Positions 8,985 to 18,817 are shown, numbered from the stretch's first letter. The stretch: DNA of 64,000 nt from Armatimonadota bacterium (GCA_020846715.1 JADLDK010000001.1:1-64000); one strand, 5' to 3'. Program-made: numbers and translations. The notes: generated by a model not told the origin, from the sequence alone.

Positions 8985-9496
8985 CCAAGTTTCTTGCACC
9001 TGCCATTGCAGTGGGCGTCCTGCTAAGCGCCACTGCCGTCCGAGCGGCTATCAATTTGCCGCTTCCGGTGGATCCCGAGTTCCATCAGCAGACTCCACAG
9101 GAGAAGGAACAGCGCCGAGAAGCAGAGCAGGCAGACGCCCCGCAAGTCTATGGGGCAAACGCTCCCGCTACAACTGATCAGGCTGCCTACAACAAACCTG
9201 CTCCGGCAGCAACAGGCACGGCACAGAGCTTCGCCAACGCCTTCGCGGCACACGAGCGTGGCGAGACCGCCGGACGTCAGCAAACGCCCATTCAGGACAC
9301 TGGAAAACGAACACGAGGAGTGATTCTGATGATCGCAGGAGTTACGGGGATCGTCACGTTAGGCGGCGGACGGGCAGTGACCAAGATGCTGGCCCGGACA
9401 CAGGCTGAGCACGACGAGCAAGACGCAAGAACGGCTGAGGCGGACGAGAGTGTCCGCAGCTATGGAGGCGATCACAATCAGTACATCATAGACTGA
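8981..9496 (+). CDS. Small exported membrane protein of the pilus operon, unknown function
   Basis: A 171-residue protein starting at the ATG at 8981, which overlaps the previous stop as ATGA and has GGAGGGA 3 nt upstream. An in-frame GTG at 8969 is less likely. A signal peptide (MTKFLAPAIAVGVLLSATAVRA) is followed by a Pro/Gln/Ala-rich, probably disordered segment (about 25-100). A single hydrophobic helix, GVILMIAGVTGIVTLGGG (about 110-127), is followed by a charged C-terminal tail. I recognise no family. As the last gene of the minor pilin operon before a strong terminator, it may anchor or stabilise the pilus assembly, but this rests on position only. Confidence 0.7.
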   Translation: MTKFLAPAIAVGVLLSATAVRAAINLPLPVDPEFHQQTPQEKEQRREAEQADAPQVYGANAPATTDQAAYNKPAPAATGTAQSFANAFAAHERGETAGRQQTPIQDTGKRTRGVILMIAGVTGIVTLGGGRAVTKMLARTQAEHDEQDARTAEADESVRSYGGDHNQYIID

Positions 9497-9527
9497 TACG
9501 CAGCGACTACAGCAGGAAATGTTGCCG

Positions 9528-9557
9528 GGCCCGGAAGCGTTTGCTTTCGGGCCTTTT
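9528..9557 (+). terminator. Terminator of the minor pilin operon
   Basis: An 11-bp stem GGCCCGGAAGC / GCTTTCGGGCC (one G-T wobble) with a GTTT loop is followed by TTTT. It lies 31 nt after the last stop codon of the operon. Confidence 0.88.
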
Positions 9558-9785
9558 CGCGCTTGTGTCATTCAGACCGGTGGCGACTGGGGGGTATAGG
9601 TTCTACCGTCCTGTAAGACGCCTGAGACAAAGGACAAGTGTCGCAGTACTTTTGAACCACCGCGTCAGATTATTCGTACTGCGCAACTGACACCAAAAGC
9701 CGCTATTGTGACGCGCGCACGCTCAATTGGCAGTTCCTGGCCAATTCCAGAGCGCAGAATCACGATAAGAAGCCTGCAAATCGTC

Positions 9786-9815
9786 TTGACTCGAGGCCGC
9801 CAAAATCCTTATAAT
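9786..9815 (+). promoter_or_regulatory. Strong sigma70-type promoter of the pyrophosphatase gene
   Basis: TTGACT (9786-9791) and a perfect TATAAT (9810-9815) are separated by 18 nt. Transcription would start near 9822, leaving a leader of about 200 nt before the hppA start at 10026. Confidence 0.82.
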
Positions 9816-9821
9816 ACGGCG

Positions 9822-10025
9822 GCTTATTGCCAGCGCCGGTGCTTCGGACGCGCGCAGCCGTTGCCGGCGCGTCGTATCCGGATACCGTGCGCGTCTGGCG
9901 GACGTGCGCCGACGCAACCCGCCTAATCTAAATGACAGGCCCCTTCAGCTATTCTCTCAAAGACGAACTGCGCAGTCGAGGACGAGCTTGTACGCTGACG
10001 GGCTATCAATGAGAGGACTCAAGCA
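9822..10025 (+). promoter_or_regulatory. Long structured 5' leader of hppA
   Basis: The stretch between the promoter and the hppA start is about 200 nt, GC-rich and full of complementary segments. Examples are GACGCGC with GCGCGTC, the self-complementary TATCCGGATA, and GCGCGTC with GACGTGCGC. It ends with GAGAGGA, the ribosome-binding site 8 nt before the TTG start. A seven-codon frame, ATG at 10009 to TGA at 10032, overlaps the hppA start. I recognise no known riboswitch class. The length and structure suggest post-transcriptional control, but this is inference. Confidence 0.4.
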
Positions 10026-12461
10026 TTGCTGAGACGTTCTAGAACGTGGTTGGCAGCGGCCCCTTTGGCAACCCTGGGGCTTGCTTTAGCTTCGCCCGCC
10101 CATGCGGCTGAAGCGATCGAGCTTCCTGCCTTTTCAGAGCTTCCGATAATGATGACGGCTATCTGGGTCGTCTTTATCAGCGCTATCATCGGCCTGATCT
10201 TCGGAGGCGTGTGGTACCTCGCGATCCTTCGTGAGGATCCGGGCAGTAAAGGCATGGTGGAGGTTTCGAAGGCAGTTCAGGAAGGCGCATGGGCCTACCT
10301 GAAGAAGCAGATGGCGACGATGATCTGGTTTGTGATCATCATCGCTCTTGGCCTGATATTTCTGTACAAAGACAATCCTGCCTACAACATAGAAGGCACG
10401 GCTATACCGCTGTATATAGGTGTCGCCATTGCGTTTGTGATGGGAGTTGCGGCGTCTTACATTGCAGGGTTAGTCGGGATGATGATGGCAGTCCAGGCCA
10501 ACTGCCGGGTCGCCAACGCTGCACTCACAAGCTACAAGAAAGCGCTGTACGTCGCGTTTCGCTCCGGTTCGGTGTCGGGGATGGCGACAGTTGGACTCGG
10601 ACTGATGGGCGCCTGCATTGTATTCTTCCTGTTCGGCAACCAGTCTATGAAGGTGCTGGTAGGCTTCGGCTTCGGAGGTTGTCTGGCGGCTCTGTTTATG
10701 AGGATTGGCGGCGGAATCTACACTAAGGCTGCAGACGTAGGCGCAGATCTCGTCGGCAAGGTAGAGAAGAATATCCCTGAGGACGATCCACGCAACGCCG
10801 CAACTATCGCGGACAACGTAGGTGACAACGTCGGTGACTGCGCAGGTATGGCTGCTGACGTTTTTGAGTCTTATGAAGTGACTCTGGTTGCCGCTATTAT
10901 TCTCGGCGCAGCAGCCTCGGCGGCGGTCGGCGGGGGCCAGGCGGTGCTTGCGCTGGTTATGTACCCGCTGCTCATTAGAGCTGTCGGCGTGTTTGCGTCA
11001 ATTATTGGCATCTACAGCGTCGTGGGCAAAGACGACCTGAGTATGGACCCGATGAAGCCAATCAACGTCGGATTCTGGATTTCCGGAATACTGGCCATCC
11101 TGGGCTTCTTCGCAGTCTCGTGGTACGTCTTTGAAGAGTTGCACCCGATCAGTGTCAATGGGACTCCGGTCGAATGGTGGAAGTTCGCGGTTGCCAACCT
11201 CACTGGAGTCGTGCTGGCTCTGGTGATTGAGAAGCTGACTGAGTACTTCACAGCGACTGACAAGAAGCCTGTGACTGAGTGCGCGAAGTCCGCCAAGAGT
11301 GGGCCTGCGACCGTTATTCTCAGCGGCTTCGGCGCAGGAATGGAGTCTTCAGTCTGGTCTGTCGTTGCTATCTGCGGCGCCATCGGTTCGTCGTTCCTGC
11401 TGTTTGCCGGAAGCACAGAACTGGCGTTTTACGGCGTGGCTCTGTCGGGCCTGGGCCTGCTGGCGACTACGGGCTTTATGCTCGCGATGGATACGTACGG
11501 TCCCATTTCAGACAATGCAAACGGCATCTTTGAGATGTCCGGCGTCTTGAAGGACCCGGGGACCAATCCAGACGCGCACAAAATTGTCGCCAAACTGGAC
11601 GCTGTGGGCAATACGACGAAGGCTCTGACCAAGGGGCTGGCGATTGCCACAGCGGTCATTGCCGCGACGGCGTTGTTCAGCAGCTTCATGGCGGACACTG
11701 GCCTGAGTGCGATTGAAGTCAACAAGCCTAACGTCTTTATCGGGTTGCTTATCGGTGGCAGTGTTCCGTTCCTGTTCAGCTCATTTGCTATCAACGCGGT
11801 CAGCCGCGCAGCGTTCATGCTTGTTGAAGAGGTGCGAAGGCAGTTCCGGGAGATCAAAGGGATTATGGATTACGATCCCCGGAGCGGGTCTGACGTTGGC
11901 AAGCCAGACTACCAGAGATGTGTGGCTATTTCAACCGCTGCAGCTCAGAAAGAGTTGTTGAGTCCGGCTGTTCTGGCCGTTAGCGCACCCATTCTGGTTG
12001 CGTTCGGCCTGAGCCTCATCTCCGCAGATCCCCAGGGCGGTTTTGAAGCTCTTGGTGGCTTCCTTGCCGGCGCCATTCTCTCAGGCCAGCTTATGGCAGT
12101 GATGCTGTCCAACACGGGCGGTCTTTGGGACAACGCCAAGAAGAAAGTTGAAGACGGCATGTTCGGCGGAAAGGGCACGGAAGAGCACAAGGCGACGGTG
12201 GTCGGAGATACAGTCGGCGACCCGTTCAAAGATACGGCCGGTCCGGCTCTGAACCCGTTGATCAAGGTTATGAACCTTGTCGCTCTACTGCTGGCGCCTA
12301 TCGTCCTGTCAGATATGTCCGCAGCTACGCGGGCGATCATCGCTATCATAGCCATTGGCGCTCTGACAGGAGCGACGCTCTGGAGCAAGCGCGGAAGTCT
12401 GGACGTGGATACAACGGCCAGCACAACTCCTGAGATGGAAGAAGTAACATCCACAACCTGA
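10026..12461 (+). CDS. hppA: Membrane-bound proton-translocating pyrophosphatase (K+-independent type)
   Basis: An 811-residue integral membrane pyrophosphatase that couples pyrophosphate hydrolysis to ion pumping across the cytoplasmic membrane. The catalytic signature DVGADLVGKVE begins at residue 237, followed by the acidic DNVGDNVGDCAGMAADVFESYE; a second acidic site is VVGDTVGDPFKDTAGPALNP near the C-terminus. The motif GNTTKALTKG places Lys532 and Thr535 where K+-independent H+-pumping enzymes have Lys and Thr; K+-dependent enzymes have Ala there. About 16 hydrophobic segments are visible, plus an extra signal-like N-terminal helix (AAAPLATLGLALASPAHA). The TTG start is supported by GAGAGGA 8 nt upstream. 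Its promoter, long leader and terminator make it a single-gene unit. Confidence 0.96.
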   Translation: MLRRSRTWLAAAPLATLGLALASPAHAAEAIELPAFSELPIMMTAIWVVFISAIIGLIFGGVWYLAILREDPGSKGMVEVSKAVQEGAWAYLKKQMATMIWFVIIIALGLIFLYKDNPAYNIEGTAIPLYIGVAIAFVMGVAASYIAGLVGMMMAVQANCRVANAALTSYKKALYVAFRSGSVSGMATVGLGLMGACIVFFLFGNQSMKVLVGFGFGGCLAALFMRIGGGIYTKAADVGADLVGKVEKNIPEDDPRNAATIADNVGDNVGDCAGMAADVFESYEVTLVAAIILGAAASAAVGGGQAVLALVMYPLLIRAVGVFASIIGIYSVVGKDDLSMDPMKPINVGFWISGILAILGFFAVSWYVFEELHPISVNGTPVEWWKFAVANLTGVVLALVIEKLTEYFTATDKKPVTECAKSAKSGPATVILSGFGAGMESSVWSVVAICGAIGSSFLLFAGSTELAFYGVALSGLGLLATTGFMLAMDTYGPISDNANGIFEMSGVLKDPGTNPDAHKIVAKLDAVGNTTKALTKGLAIATAVIAATALFSSFMADTGLSAIEVNKPNVFIGLLIGGSVPFLFSSFAINAVSRAAFMLVEEVRRQFREIKGIMDYDPRSGSDVGKPDYQRCVAISTAAAQKELLSPAVLAVSAPILVAFGLSLISADPQGGFEALGGFLAGAILSGQLMAVMLSNTGGLWDNAKKKVEDGMFGGKGTEEHKATVVGDTVGDPFKDTAGPALNPLIKVMNLVALLLAPIVLSDMSAATRAIIAIIAIGALTGATLWSKRGSLDVDTTASTTPEMEEVTSTT

Positions 12462-12488
12462 GAACATCGCAGGTTTCGTCTGATATCT

Positions 12489-12520
12489 GCCCCCGGATTC
12501 GCTGAGTCCGGGGGCTTTTT
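12489..12520 (+). terminator. Terminator of hppA
   Basis: A 12-bp stem, GCCCCCGGATTC / GAGTCCGGGGGC (one T-G wobble), with a 3-nt loop is followed by five T residues, 27 nt after the hppA stop. Confidence 0.93.
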
Positions 12521-12610
12521 CTATTGAGGTCAGAATGGCTGAGGTAACTGCCTGCATTCGTGGAAAAACAGCAGAGTGATGAGCGTTTTCACTGCCCGGG
12601 AGTCTGTAAC

Positions 12611-13102
12611 ATGATTAACGTCGCAATACTGGCAGTCAACTCCGCCGCTGCTACCGGCAAAGCTCTGGATGTGAGCGGATCGGCCATCCGCGACTGTCTG
12701 CCCAAGGACACTTTTGCCGTACAGGAACACATGGTGCTTGAGGAGGACAAGGCGCTGATCCAGACGATCCTGGAGAAGTGGTGCAAGCCGGACTCGAATA
12801 TCCAGCTTGTCGTGACGACGGGAGGAACAGGCGTGGCTCCAATCGACGTCACCCCGGAAGCTGTGACCCCGCTTCTCGATACTCTGATTCCGGGAATTCC
12901 GGAAGCCATTCGTCTGGCGGCGCTTCAGAATAGTCCGCGAGCCATGCTAAGCAGAGGAGTCGCAGGTATTCGAAACCAGACACTTGTCGTCAGTGTTCAG
13001 GGAAATCCGCGCTTTGCGCGTGAGGCTATGCAGGTCATCCTGCCAGCGCTCAAACACGCTGTTTCTCTCATCAACAGCTCTCAAGCACAGGAAGCGGCGT
13101 GA
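12611..13102 (+). CDS. Molybdenum cofactor protein of the MoaB/Mog family
   Basis: A 163-residue MoaB/Mog-type protein. This family adenylylates molybdopterin before molybdenum insertion, although MoaB itself is often dispensable. Visible features are the N-terminal beta strand INVAILAVN, the DVSG motif (residues 20-23), the nucleotide/pterin loop VVTTGGTGVAP (68-78) with the following DVTPEAV, and a C-terminal LVVSVQGNPRFAREAM that replaces the usual LPG.p.a... loop. The ATG at 12611 is preferred over the GTG at 12560: it gives a standard domain length and GGGAG ends 8 nt upstream. No other cofactor gene is in the window. The family is firm; Mog versus MoaB is not resolved. Confidence 0.85.
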   Translation: MINVAILAVNSAAATGKALDVSGSAIRDCLPKDTFAVQEHMVLEEDKALIQTILEKWCKPDSNIQLVVTTGGTGVAPIDVTPEAVTPLLDTLIPGIPEAIRLAALQNSPRAMLSRGVAGIRNQTLVVSVQGNPRFAREAMQVILPALKHAVSLINSSQAQEAA

Positions 13103-13241
13103 TGTATGTGGGAGTCCTTCGTCATTCCACGCTCTCTGCGAGAGTGCAACGTCCGATCTGTAGACGACGTTGATCGACAGAGTTCGTTCTGAAAAACAGT
13201 GATTAGCGAGCCAGCAGACGAAAAGCTCGATCAGTGAATGA

Positions 13242-15053
13242 TCAGTCTCCGAGCTTCAGAACGCTGAGAAACGCTTCCTGCGGAACTTCGACCGACCCAA
13301 TCGACTTCATACGCTTCTTGCCTTCACGCTGTTTTTCCAGGAGCTTGCGCTTGCGCGTGATATCTCCACCATAGCACTTGGCCGTGACGTTTTTGCGCAG
13401 AGCGCGCACGGATTCAGCAGCGATGACCTTGTGCCCGATAGCCGCCTGAATGCGTATCTCAAAAAGCTGGCGAGGCAGGATATCCTTGAGGCGCTCTACC
13501 ATCAGTTTGCCTCGCTGGTAGGCTCGATCGCGGTGCGTGATGAAGGACAGCGCATCGACAGGTGAGCCGTTCAGGAGAATATCCAGTTTGACAACCTGGG
13601 ACTCCTGATAACCGGCGACCTCGTAGTCAAACGACGCATAGCCCTTCGTGCGGCTTTTGAGCTGATCGTAGAAATCCATAAGGATTTCTGCAAGCGGAAG
13701 CTTGTACCTCACGATGACGCGCGTTGTTCCGGAGTACTCCATATGCTGGAACTCACCGCGCCGGTCCTGGCACAGGTCCAGCACCCCTCCGAGATAATCT
13801 GAAGGAACAATTACCGTCGCGTCCACAACAGGTTCTTCTATGTGTTCAATCTGTGTCACTGCGGGCAGTTTGGACGGGTTGTCCACTTCCACCATCTGCC
13901 CGTCAGTCTTGTACACACGGTACACAACGCCGGGCGCAGTGGCGATGATGCCCAGGCCAAACTCCCGCTCCAGCCGCTCCTGAACAATATCCATGTGGAG
14001 CAGCCCCAGAAACCCGCAGCGGAAGCCGAATCCGAGAGCAGCGGAGGTCTCCGGCTCCCAGCTTAGCGACGCGTCATTGAGCTGCAGCTTCTCCAGCGCT
14101 TCCCGGAAGTCAGGGTAGTCCTCAGAGTCCAACGGGTACAGGCCACAGGAGACCATCGGTTTGGCGCGCTTGTAGCCAGGGAGAGGTTCAGATGCGCCTC
14201 CCGAAGCGGTGGTAATAGTGTCTCCAACGCGCGCATCGTCCACCTGCTTCATAGAGGCGATAATATAACCAACCTCGCCGGAGGCCAGCGAGTCCGTCTG
14301 TTGCATAGCGGGACGGAAAACCCCCACCCCGTTGACCTCAAAGACCCGGCCACTGGACATCATGCGAATGCGCTCGCCAGGCTCCAAACGCCCATCGACA
14401 ATACGGACGTAAGCCACAACGCCAAGATATTGATCGAAGTGGGAATCAAAAATCAGAGCACGCAAGGGCGCTTCGGAGTTGCCGGAAGGCGGTGGAATAA
14501 GATGCACGATGTGCTCAAGAATGTCGTGAACTCCTATCCCTTCCCGCGCGCTAGCCAAAACCGCGTCTGAGGAATCAATCGCAAGCACGTTCTCCAACTC
14601 CTCTTTCACACGCTCTGGATCTGCTGCGGGCATGTCAATCTTGTTGATGACAGGGATAATCTCCAGTCCCGCAGACATGGCCAGATTGACGTTCGCCAGC
14701 GTCTGGGCTTCCACTCCCTGTGCCGCGTCCACGACAAGCAGCGCACCTTCGCACGCCGTGAGACTGCGGGATACTTCGTAGCTGAAGTCCACATGCCCTG
14801 GAGTGTCTATGAGATTGAGTCGATACGTCTCTCCGTCATCCGCCGTGTAAGCCAGCCGGACGGCTGTCATCTTGATAGTAATTCCGCGCTCACGTTCAAG
14901 GTCCATCGTATCCAGCATCTGATCGCGCTTTTCGCGTTCGTTTACTGACTGGGTGAGTTCCAGGATACGATCAGCCAGAGTGGACTTGCCGTGGTCAATG
15001 TGCGCAATGATGCAGAAATTGCGGATGTGATCTTGAGAATGGGCGTTTGGCAT
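13242..15053 (-). CDS. lepA: Elongation factor 4 (LepA), ribosome back-translocating GTPase
   Basis: LepA is a translational GTPase that binds ribosomes and promotes back-translocation or efficient initiation. G-domain motifs are clear: AHIDHGKST at residues 17-25, DTPGHVDF (G3), [13 protein letters not shown] (G4) and SAREGIGV as the G5 region. The C-terminal LepA-specific block is complete and ends [23 protein letters not shown]. Starting at the ATG at 15053 gives 603 residues, the usual family length; a frame extending to 15137 adds an unrelated 28-residue head. No strong ribosome-binding site is visible at either start. It is transcribed towards moaB, with 139 nt between the convergent ends. 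Confidence 0.97.
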   Translation of the reverse strand: MPNAHSQDHIRNFCIIAHIDHGKSTLADRILELTQSVNEREKRDQMLDTMDLERERGITIKMTAVRLAYTADDGETYRLNLIDTPGHVDFSYEVSRSLTACEGALLVVDAAQGVEAQTLANVNLAMSAGLEIIPVINKIDMPAADPERVKEELENVLAIDSSDAVLASAREGIGVHDILEHIVHLIPPPSGNSEAPLRALIFDSHFDQYLGVVAYVRIVDGRLEPGERIRMMSSGRVFEVNGVGVFRPAMQQTDSLASGEVGYIIASMKQVDDARVGDTITTASGGASEPLPGYKRAKPMVSCGLYPLDSEDYPDFREALEKLQLNDASLSWEPETSAALGFGFRCGFLGLLHMDIVQERLEREFGLGIIATAPGVVYRVYKTDGQMVEVDNPSKLPAVTQIEHIEEPVVDATVIVPSDYLGGVLDLCQDRRGEFQHMEYSGTTRVIVRYKLPLAEILMDFYDQLKSRTKGYASFDYEVAGYQESQVVKLDILLNGSPVDALSFITHRDRAYQRGKLMVERLKDILPRQLFEIRIQAAIGHKVIAAESVRALRKNVTAKCYGGDITRKRKLLEKQREGKKRMKSIGSVEVPQEAFLSVLKLGD

Positions 15054-15267
15054 GCTCGTCAGCGCGTATTGTACATCACAGTGAGCAGGTATGCCTATAT
15101 ACAGAGACGCACGCGAACTTACAAAGACTTCTATCAAGCTCTCTTGCCGGCGTATCTGCTTCTACAGGCAAAAGCTCACTACGCGCAGGGCAATCGACAC
15201 GCGAACCGCAGGACAAGCGGCTCCAGCCGCAGAACAAGCCTGCGTAGTCCACTCTTGGGAGGCTCCA

Positions 15268-16599
15268 TTGAAGGATAAGAAAACAACTATCTCTCGACGC
15301 AGTTTCGTGATGGGATCAGCAGCCGCCATTGCCGCTACCGGATTGCCAAAATGGTTTGTGGAAGAGGCAGCCGCAAAAAGCGCGGTGTCGCGCACTACCA
15401 GCCGGAAATTCGGCCCGAACGACCAGATCAACATCGCAGTCATTGGCGCAGGGGGAAGCAAAGGTGGCTTCAAACAGGGATTGCACGACACGCAGGCCGC
15501 CGCCGGACATCCAGGCGTAAAGGTGATCGGAGCCTGCGACGTTGATGCGACCCATCTGGCGGAGGCGCTCGCTGCCTTCGGAAAAGACTGCAAATCCTAT
15601 AAAGACTACCGCGATCTGCTGGCGCGCGAGGATCTGGACGCTGTCGTTATCGGCACGCCAGACCACTGGCACACCAACATAGCCATCGCCGCAATGAAAG
15701 CCGGAAAGGACGTTTACTGCGAAAAGCCTCTGACGCTGACAATCGACGAAGGAAAGAAGATTGTCAGAGTGTGGAAAGAGACTGGAGCGATTTTTCAGAC
15801 CGGTAGCCAGCAGCGCTCGGACGCGAAGTTCAGGCTGGCGTGCGAGCTTGTACGCAATGGACGGATCGGCAAGATCCAGTATGCAGAGGCTCATCTTCCA
15901 ACCGGGCCGGAAGGAGGACCCTTTGAGCCCACGCCCATTCCGAGTGATCTGGACTGGGATATGTGGCTGGGGCCTGCGCCTGAAACGCAGTACGTCAAAG
16001 AGCGCACACATGGAAGCTTTCGCTGGTGGCTGGAATACTCAGGGGGCATGATGACGGACTGGGGAGCTCACCACAATGACATCGCGCAGTGGGGGCTTGG
16101 ACGGGACAGATCTGGTCCGGTCAGCACGCAAGCAATGGGCAAAGGTCCGACTATCTGCAGTGAGTGCTACAGCACTTTTCCAGAGTTCGACGTATTGCAC
16201 ACCTATGAGGACGGTATCACCCTGCGCACGACCAACAAAGGCCAGAACGGTGTGCACTTTCAGGGAGAAGACGGCTGGATATTTGTCAGCCGCGGTGTGC
16301 TGAAGGCCAGTGATCAGAAACTCCTGGACGAACCCCTACCAGAAAATGCCGAACGGCTTTACTTCTCTGATGACCACACCGGCAACTGGCTGGACTGCAT
16401 CCGCAAACGTGACCGCCAGCCCATCTGTGACGCAGAGATCGGACATCGCAGCGTGAGTGTCTGCCACCTTGGGAATATCTCGCTGAGACTGGGTGGACGA
16501 AAGCTGGAATGGGACCCGAAGAGAGAAGTCTTCAAAGGCGACAAAGAAGCCAACGCTATGCTTTCGCGTCCGATGCGTCGCCCTTATGACCGCATCTAG
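15268..16599 (+). CDS. Tat-exported Gfo/Idh/MocA family oxidoreductase
   Basis: A 443-residue NAD(P)-dependent sugar or cyclitol oxidoreductase-type protein. The N-terminus carries a twin-arginine signal (SRRSFVMG, residues 9-16, then an Ala-rich hydrophobic stretch), so it is exported folded with cofactor. A Rossmann loop INIAVIGAGGSKGGF, the EKP motif in GKDVYCEKPLTL, and the catalytic-region MTDWGAHHNDIAQWGLG follow. This exported group includes glycoside-converting enzymes acting by an oxidative mechanism. The TTG at 15268 is fixed by GGGAGG 5 nt upstream and by the Tat motif; a frame back to 15091 is an artefact. Similar exported families recur at 47-51 kb. The substrate is unknown. Confidence 0.9.
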   Translation: MKDKKTTISRRSFVMGSAAAIAATGLPKWFVEEAAAKSAVSRTTSRKFGPNDQINIAVIGAGGSKGGFKQGLHDTQAAAGHPGVKVIGACDVDATHLAEALAAFGKDCKSYKDYRDLLAREDLDAVVIGTPDHWHTNIAIAAMKAGKDVYCEKPLTLTIDEGKKIVRVWKETGAIFQTGSQQRSDAKFRLACELVRNGRIGKIQYAEAHLPTGPEGGPFEPTPIPSDLDWDMWLGPAPETQYVKERTHGSFRWWLEYSGGMMTDWGAHHNDIAQWGLGRDRSGPVSTQAMGKGPTICSECYSTFPEFDVLHTYEDGITLRTTNKGQNGVHFQGEDGWIFVSRGVLKASDQKLLDEPLPENAERLYFSDDHTGNWLDCIRKRDRQPICDAEIGHRSVSVCHLGNISLRLGGRKLEWDPKREVFKGDKEANAMLSRPMRRPYDRI

Positions 16600-16681
16600 C
16601 GAAGTGTAATCTGTAAGAAGTCCAGGCGTCTCTTCTTGCGCTTATAGATCGAGTGGCCGCTTCAGTTTTCACGGTCTGCTC

Positions 16682-16710
16682 TTTACAAACGGCTGACTGA
16701 CCGTTAGAAT
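16682..16710 (+). promoter_or_regulatory. Promoter of the RCC1-repeat gene
   Basis: TTTACA (16682-16687) and TAGAAT (16705-16710) are separated by exactly 17 nt, about 90 nt before the gene start. Both boxes match five of six consensus bases. Confidence 0.7.
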
Positions 16711-16799
16711 AACAGCGCCAAAAGGTCCAGCAGAGGCCTGTCAAAAACGAGAGCAACCTCATATTCGCCCGCAACTGTATGTTCGAGAGGAGATTGGTG

Positions 16800-18755
16800 A
16801 TGCGTCTAATTTCAGCTATCCTGGGCGTTGCGCTGTTGTCAACAGTGGCGCCCGGGGCATTTGCTACTGACTACAAACCCATTGGCGCCGGAACGACACA
16901 CTCTCTGGCGCTAAAAACAGACGGTTCTGTCTGGGCGTGGGGCCAGAACAACTTTGGGCAGCTCGGAAACGGGTCGCTGATTGACAGTCTTGTCCCGGCT
17001 CAGGTGCAGGGGCTATGCGGTATGACCGGCGTATCCGCTGGCAACGGCATCAGCGCCGGCGTGCGCCAGTCCAATGGCGAGGTGCTAACGTGGGGATCGC
17101 AGACCTACGGAGCGCTGGGCAATGGAGCGGTTTCCGGAAACCTCTCGTTGCCAACGGCGATAGGAATCACGGGCGCGGGCTCGCTGAGCGCCGCAAACTC
17201 CTTTGGGCTTGCGCTCTCTGGTGGGAATCTGGAAAGCTGGGGCCTGAACGATTACGGCCAGCTTGGTGACGGCAGCACAACGAACGCCGCCAATCCGGTC
17301 ACAATTCCGCAACCGACGTTTATCTCGGTGAGTGGTGGAAACTCCCACAGCATCGCGCTTGCCAGCGACGGGACGATTTTCACATGGGGGCTGAATGAAT
17401 ATGGGCAGCTTGGGTACTCAACGGCGCCCAGCAACTACGCAGCATCCCCTACGCTCGTCAATGGCCCAACGAACATTACTGCCATTGCGGCGGGCGGCGA
17501 TCACTGCCTGGCGCTGGCAGCGGACGGAAAGGTGCTAGCCTGGGGCAAGAACGACCGCGGGCAGCTTGGACGCGGATTTGAGGGCGGCATTTCCAATGTG
17601 CCAACTGAAGTGCCCGGACTTTCCAACGTCGTTGCGATTGCAGCAGGCAACGCGCACAGCCTGGCTCTCACGGCGGATGGCAACGTCTATGCGTGGGGAC
17701 ACACAGCCTTTGGTCAGTGCGGATTTTATGACATAAATGGTCCCTATGGACTGAGTTCTCCCACTCTCGTATCGGGAGTCTCTAATGTTGTTGCCATAGC
17801 CGCAGGCCAGGGACACAGCCTTGCGGTTGAAGACGATGGCACTGTCTGGGGCTGGGGACGCAACGACTACGGCCAGCTTGGGCGTGGAACCGTAACGCCG
17901 CTGAACAATCTGTATATCGGCGGTGAGCCAGTACCAGCCCAGGTGCAGGATCTGAGTGGTGTCGGCCTGCCGACAGGCCCGATAGGCGGCGCAGCCCCAA
18001 CCGTGGCTATCACAGGTCCGCAGCCGGAATCCGTGTATAAGGTCAACACCCCTGTGACCCTGAGTGGGACGTCCACTGGCGGTTGCCAGAGCATCGTCTC
18101 CGCGCTGTGGTCATTCCAGAGCCCATCCGCATCATCAAGCGCAACTGCGACTGTTGATCAGAACACCGGAGATATTAGCGGCACGTATGCCTTTACGCAG
18201 GCCGGCGTTTACGATGTCAAACTCATAGCCTCAGACTCCGGAAACAACCAGATCGTAACTGATACTGTGCAGACTCCAAACGGGCCTGCCAATGCGTATG
18301 TTGTGGTCTACGACCCTGCAGCAGGTTACGTGACAGGTTCCGGGTGGATTACGTCTCCTGCCGGCGCTTACGTCGCCAGCCCGGGGTTGCACGGCCCGGG
18401 GCTGTTTGTCTTTGCGTCGCGCTACCGCGGCGATAATGCCACACCGAGTGGTGACCGCACGTTCAACTATGTCACTCTGGGCGTTGTTTTCAACAGTACG
18501 GACATGGAATGGCTGGTGATCTCGGGCGGGCGCGTTCAGATCAAAGGCAGTGGAAAACTCAACGGTAACGCGGGGTACAGCTATCTCCTGACGGGCATTG
18601 ACGGCTCCATAGCCGGCGGCAAAGACAAGCTGCGGATTAAAATCATGAACGCTTCTGGAGATGTCGTTTATGACAACCAGATGGGACAGCCGGACTCTTC
18701 AACTCCGGACAGCACGACTCAGCTCAAACTCGGAAACATCCGCATTCACTCCTAA
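16800..18755 (+). CDS. Secreted RCC1-repeat protein with a PKD/Ig-like domain
   Basis: A 651-residue exported protein. A signal peptide (MRLISAILGVALLSTVAPGAFA) is followed by about seven RCC1-type repeats, each with the pattern HSLAL..DG.V..WG.N..GQLG (residues about 25-370), which form a seven-bladed propeller. Then comes a beta-sandwich segment like PKD or Ig domains (PTVAITGPQPESVYKVNTPV, about 400-500), and a C-terminal domain of about 130 residues (YVTGSGWITSPAGAY onward) often found after such domains. GAGAGGAG lies 7 nt before the ATG. It is a single-gene unit with its own promoter and terminator. No catalytic motif is visible; a cell-surface binding or scaffold role is inferred. Confidence 0.9.
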   Translation: MRLISAILGVALLSTVAPGAFATDYKPIGAGTTHSLALKTDGSVWAWGQNNFGQLGNGSLIDSLVPAQVQGLCGMTGVSAGNGISAGVRQSNGEVLTWGSQTYGALGNGAVSGNLSLPTAIGITGAGSLSAANSFGLALSGGNLESWGLNDYGQLGDGSTTNAANPVTIPQPTFISVSGGNSHSIALASDGTIFTWGLNEYGQLGYSTAPSNYAASPTLVNGPTNITAIAAGGDHCLALAADGKVLAWGKNDRGQLGRGFEGGISNVPTEVPGLSNVVAIAAGNAHSLALTADGNVYAWGHTAFGQCGFYDINGPYGLSSPTLVSGVSNVVAIAAGQGHSLAVEDDGTVWGWGRNDYGQLGRGTVTPLNNLYIGGEPVPAQVQDLSGVGLPTGPIGGAAPTVAITGPQPESVYKVNTPVTLSGTSTGGCQSIVSALWSFQSPSASSSATATVDQNTGDISGTYAFTQAGVYDVKLIASDSGNNQIVTDTVQTPNGPANAYVVVYDPAAGYVTGSGWITSPAGAYVASPGLHGPGLFVFASRYRGDNATPSGDRTFNYVTLGVVFNSTDMEWLVISGGRVQIKGSGKLNGNAGYSYLLTGIDGSIAGGKDKLRIKIMNASGDVVYDNQMGQPDSSTPDSTTQLKLGNIRIHS

Positions 18756-18787
18756 GCGAAAGGCAACTTAGCTTTTGTGATACTGAA

Positions 18788-18817
18788 GAGGGGCTGCTCG
18801 CGCAGTCCCTCTTTTTT
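18788..18817 (+). terminator. Terminator of the RCC1-repeat gene
   Basis: A 10-bp stem GAGGGGCTGC / GCAGTCCCTC (one G-T wobble), extended by AA-TT pairs, with a TCGC loop and six T residues, 32 nt after the stop codon. Confidence 0.92.

Noticed and set aside
9708-9926. Open frame of 72 codons in the hppA promoter-leader region
   Set aside because: It overlaps the -35/-10 boxes and the structured leader, has biased composition and no ribosome-binding site.
16613-16642. Hairpin after the Gfo/Idh gene as a terminator
   Set aside because: 8-bp stem with an 11-nt loop and no T-run; not strong enough.
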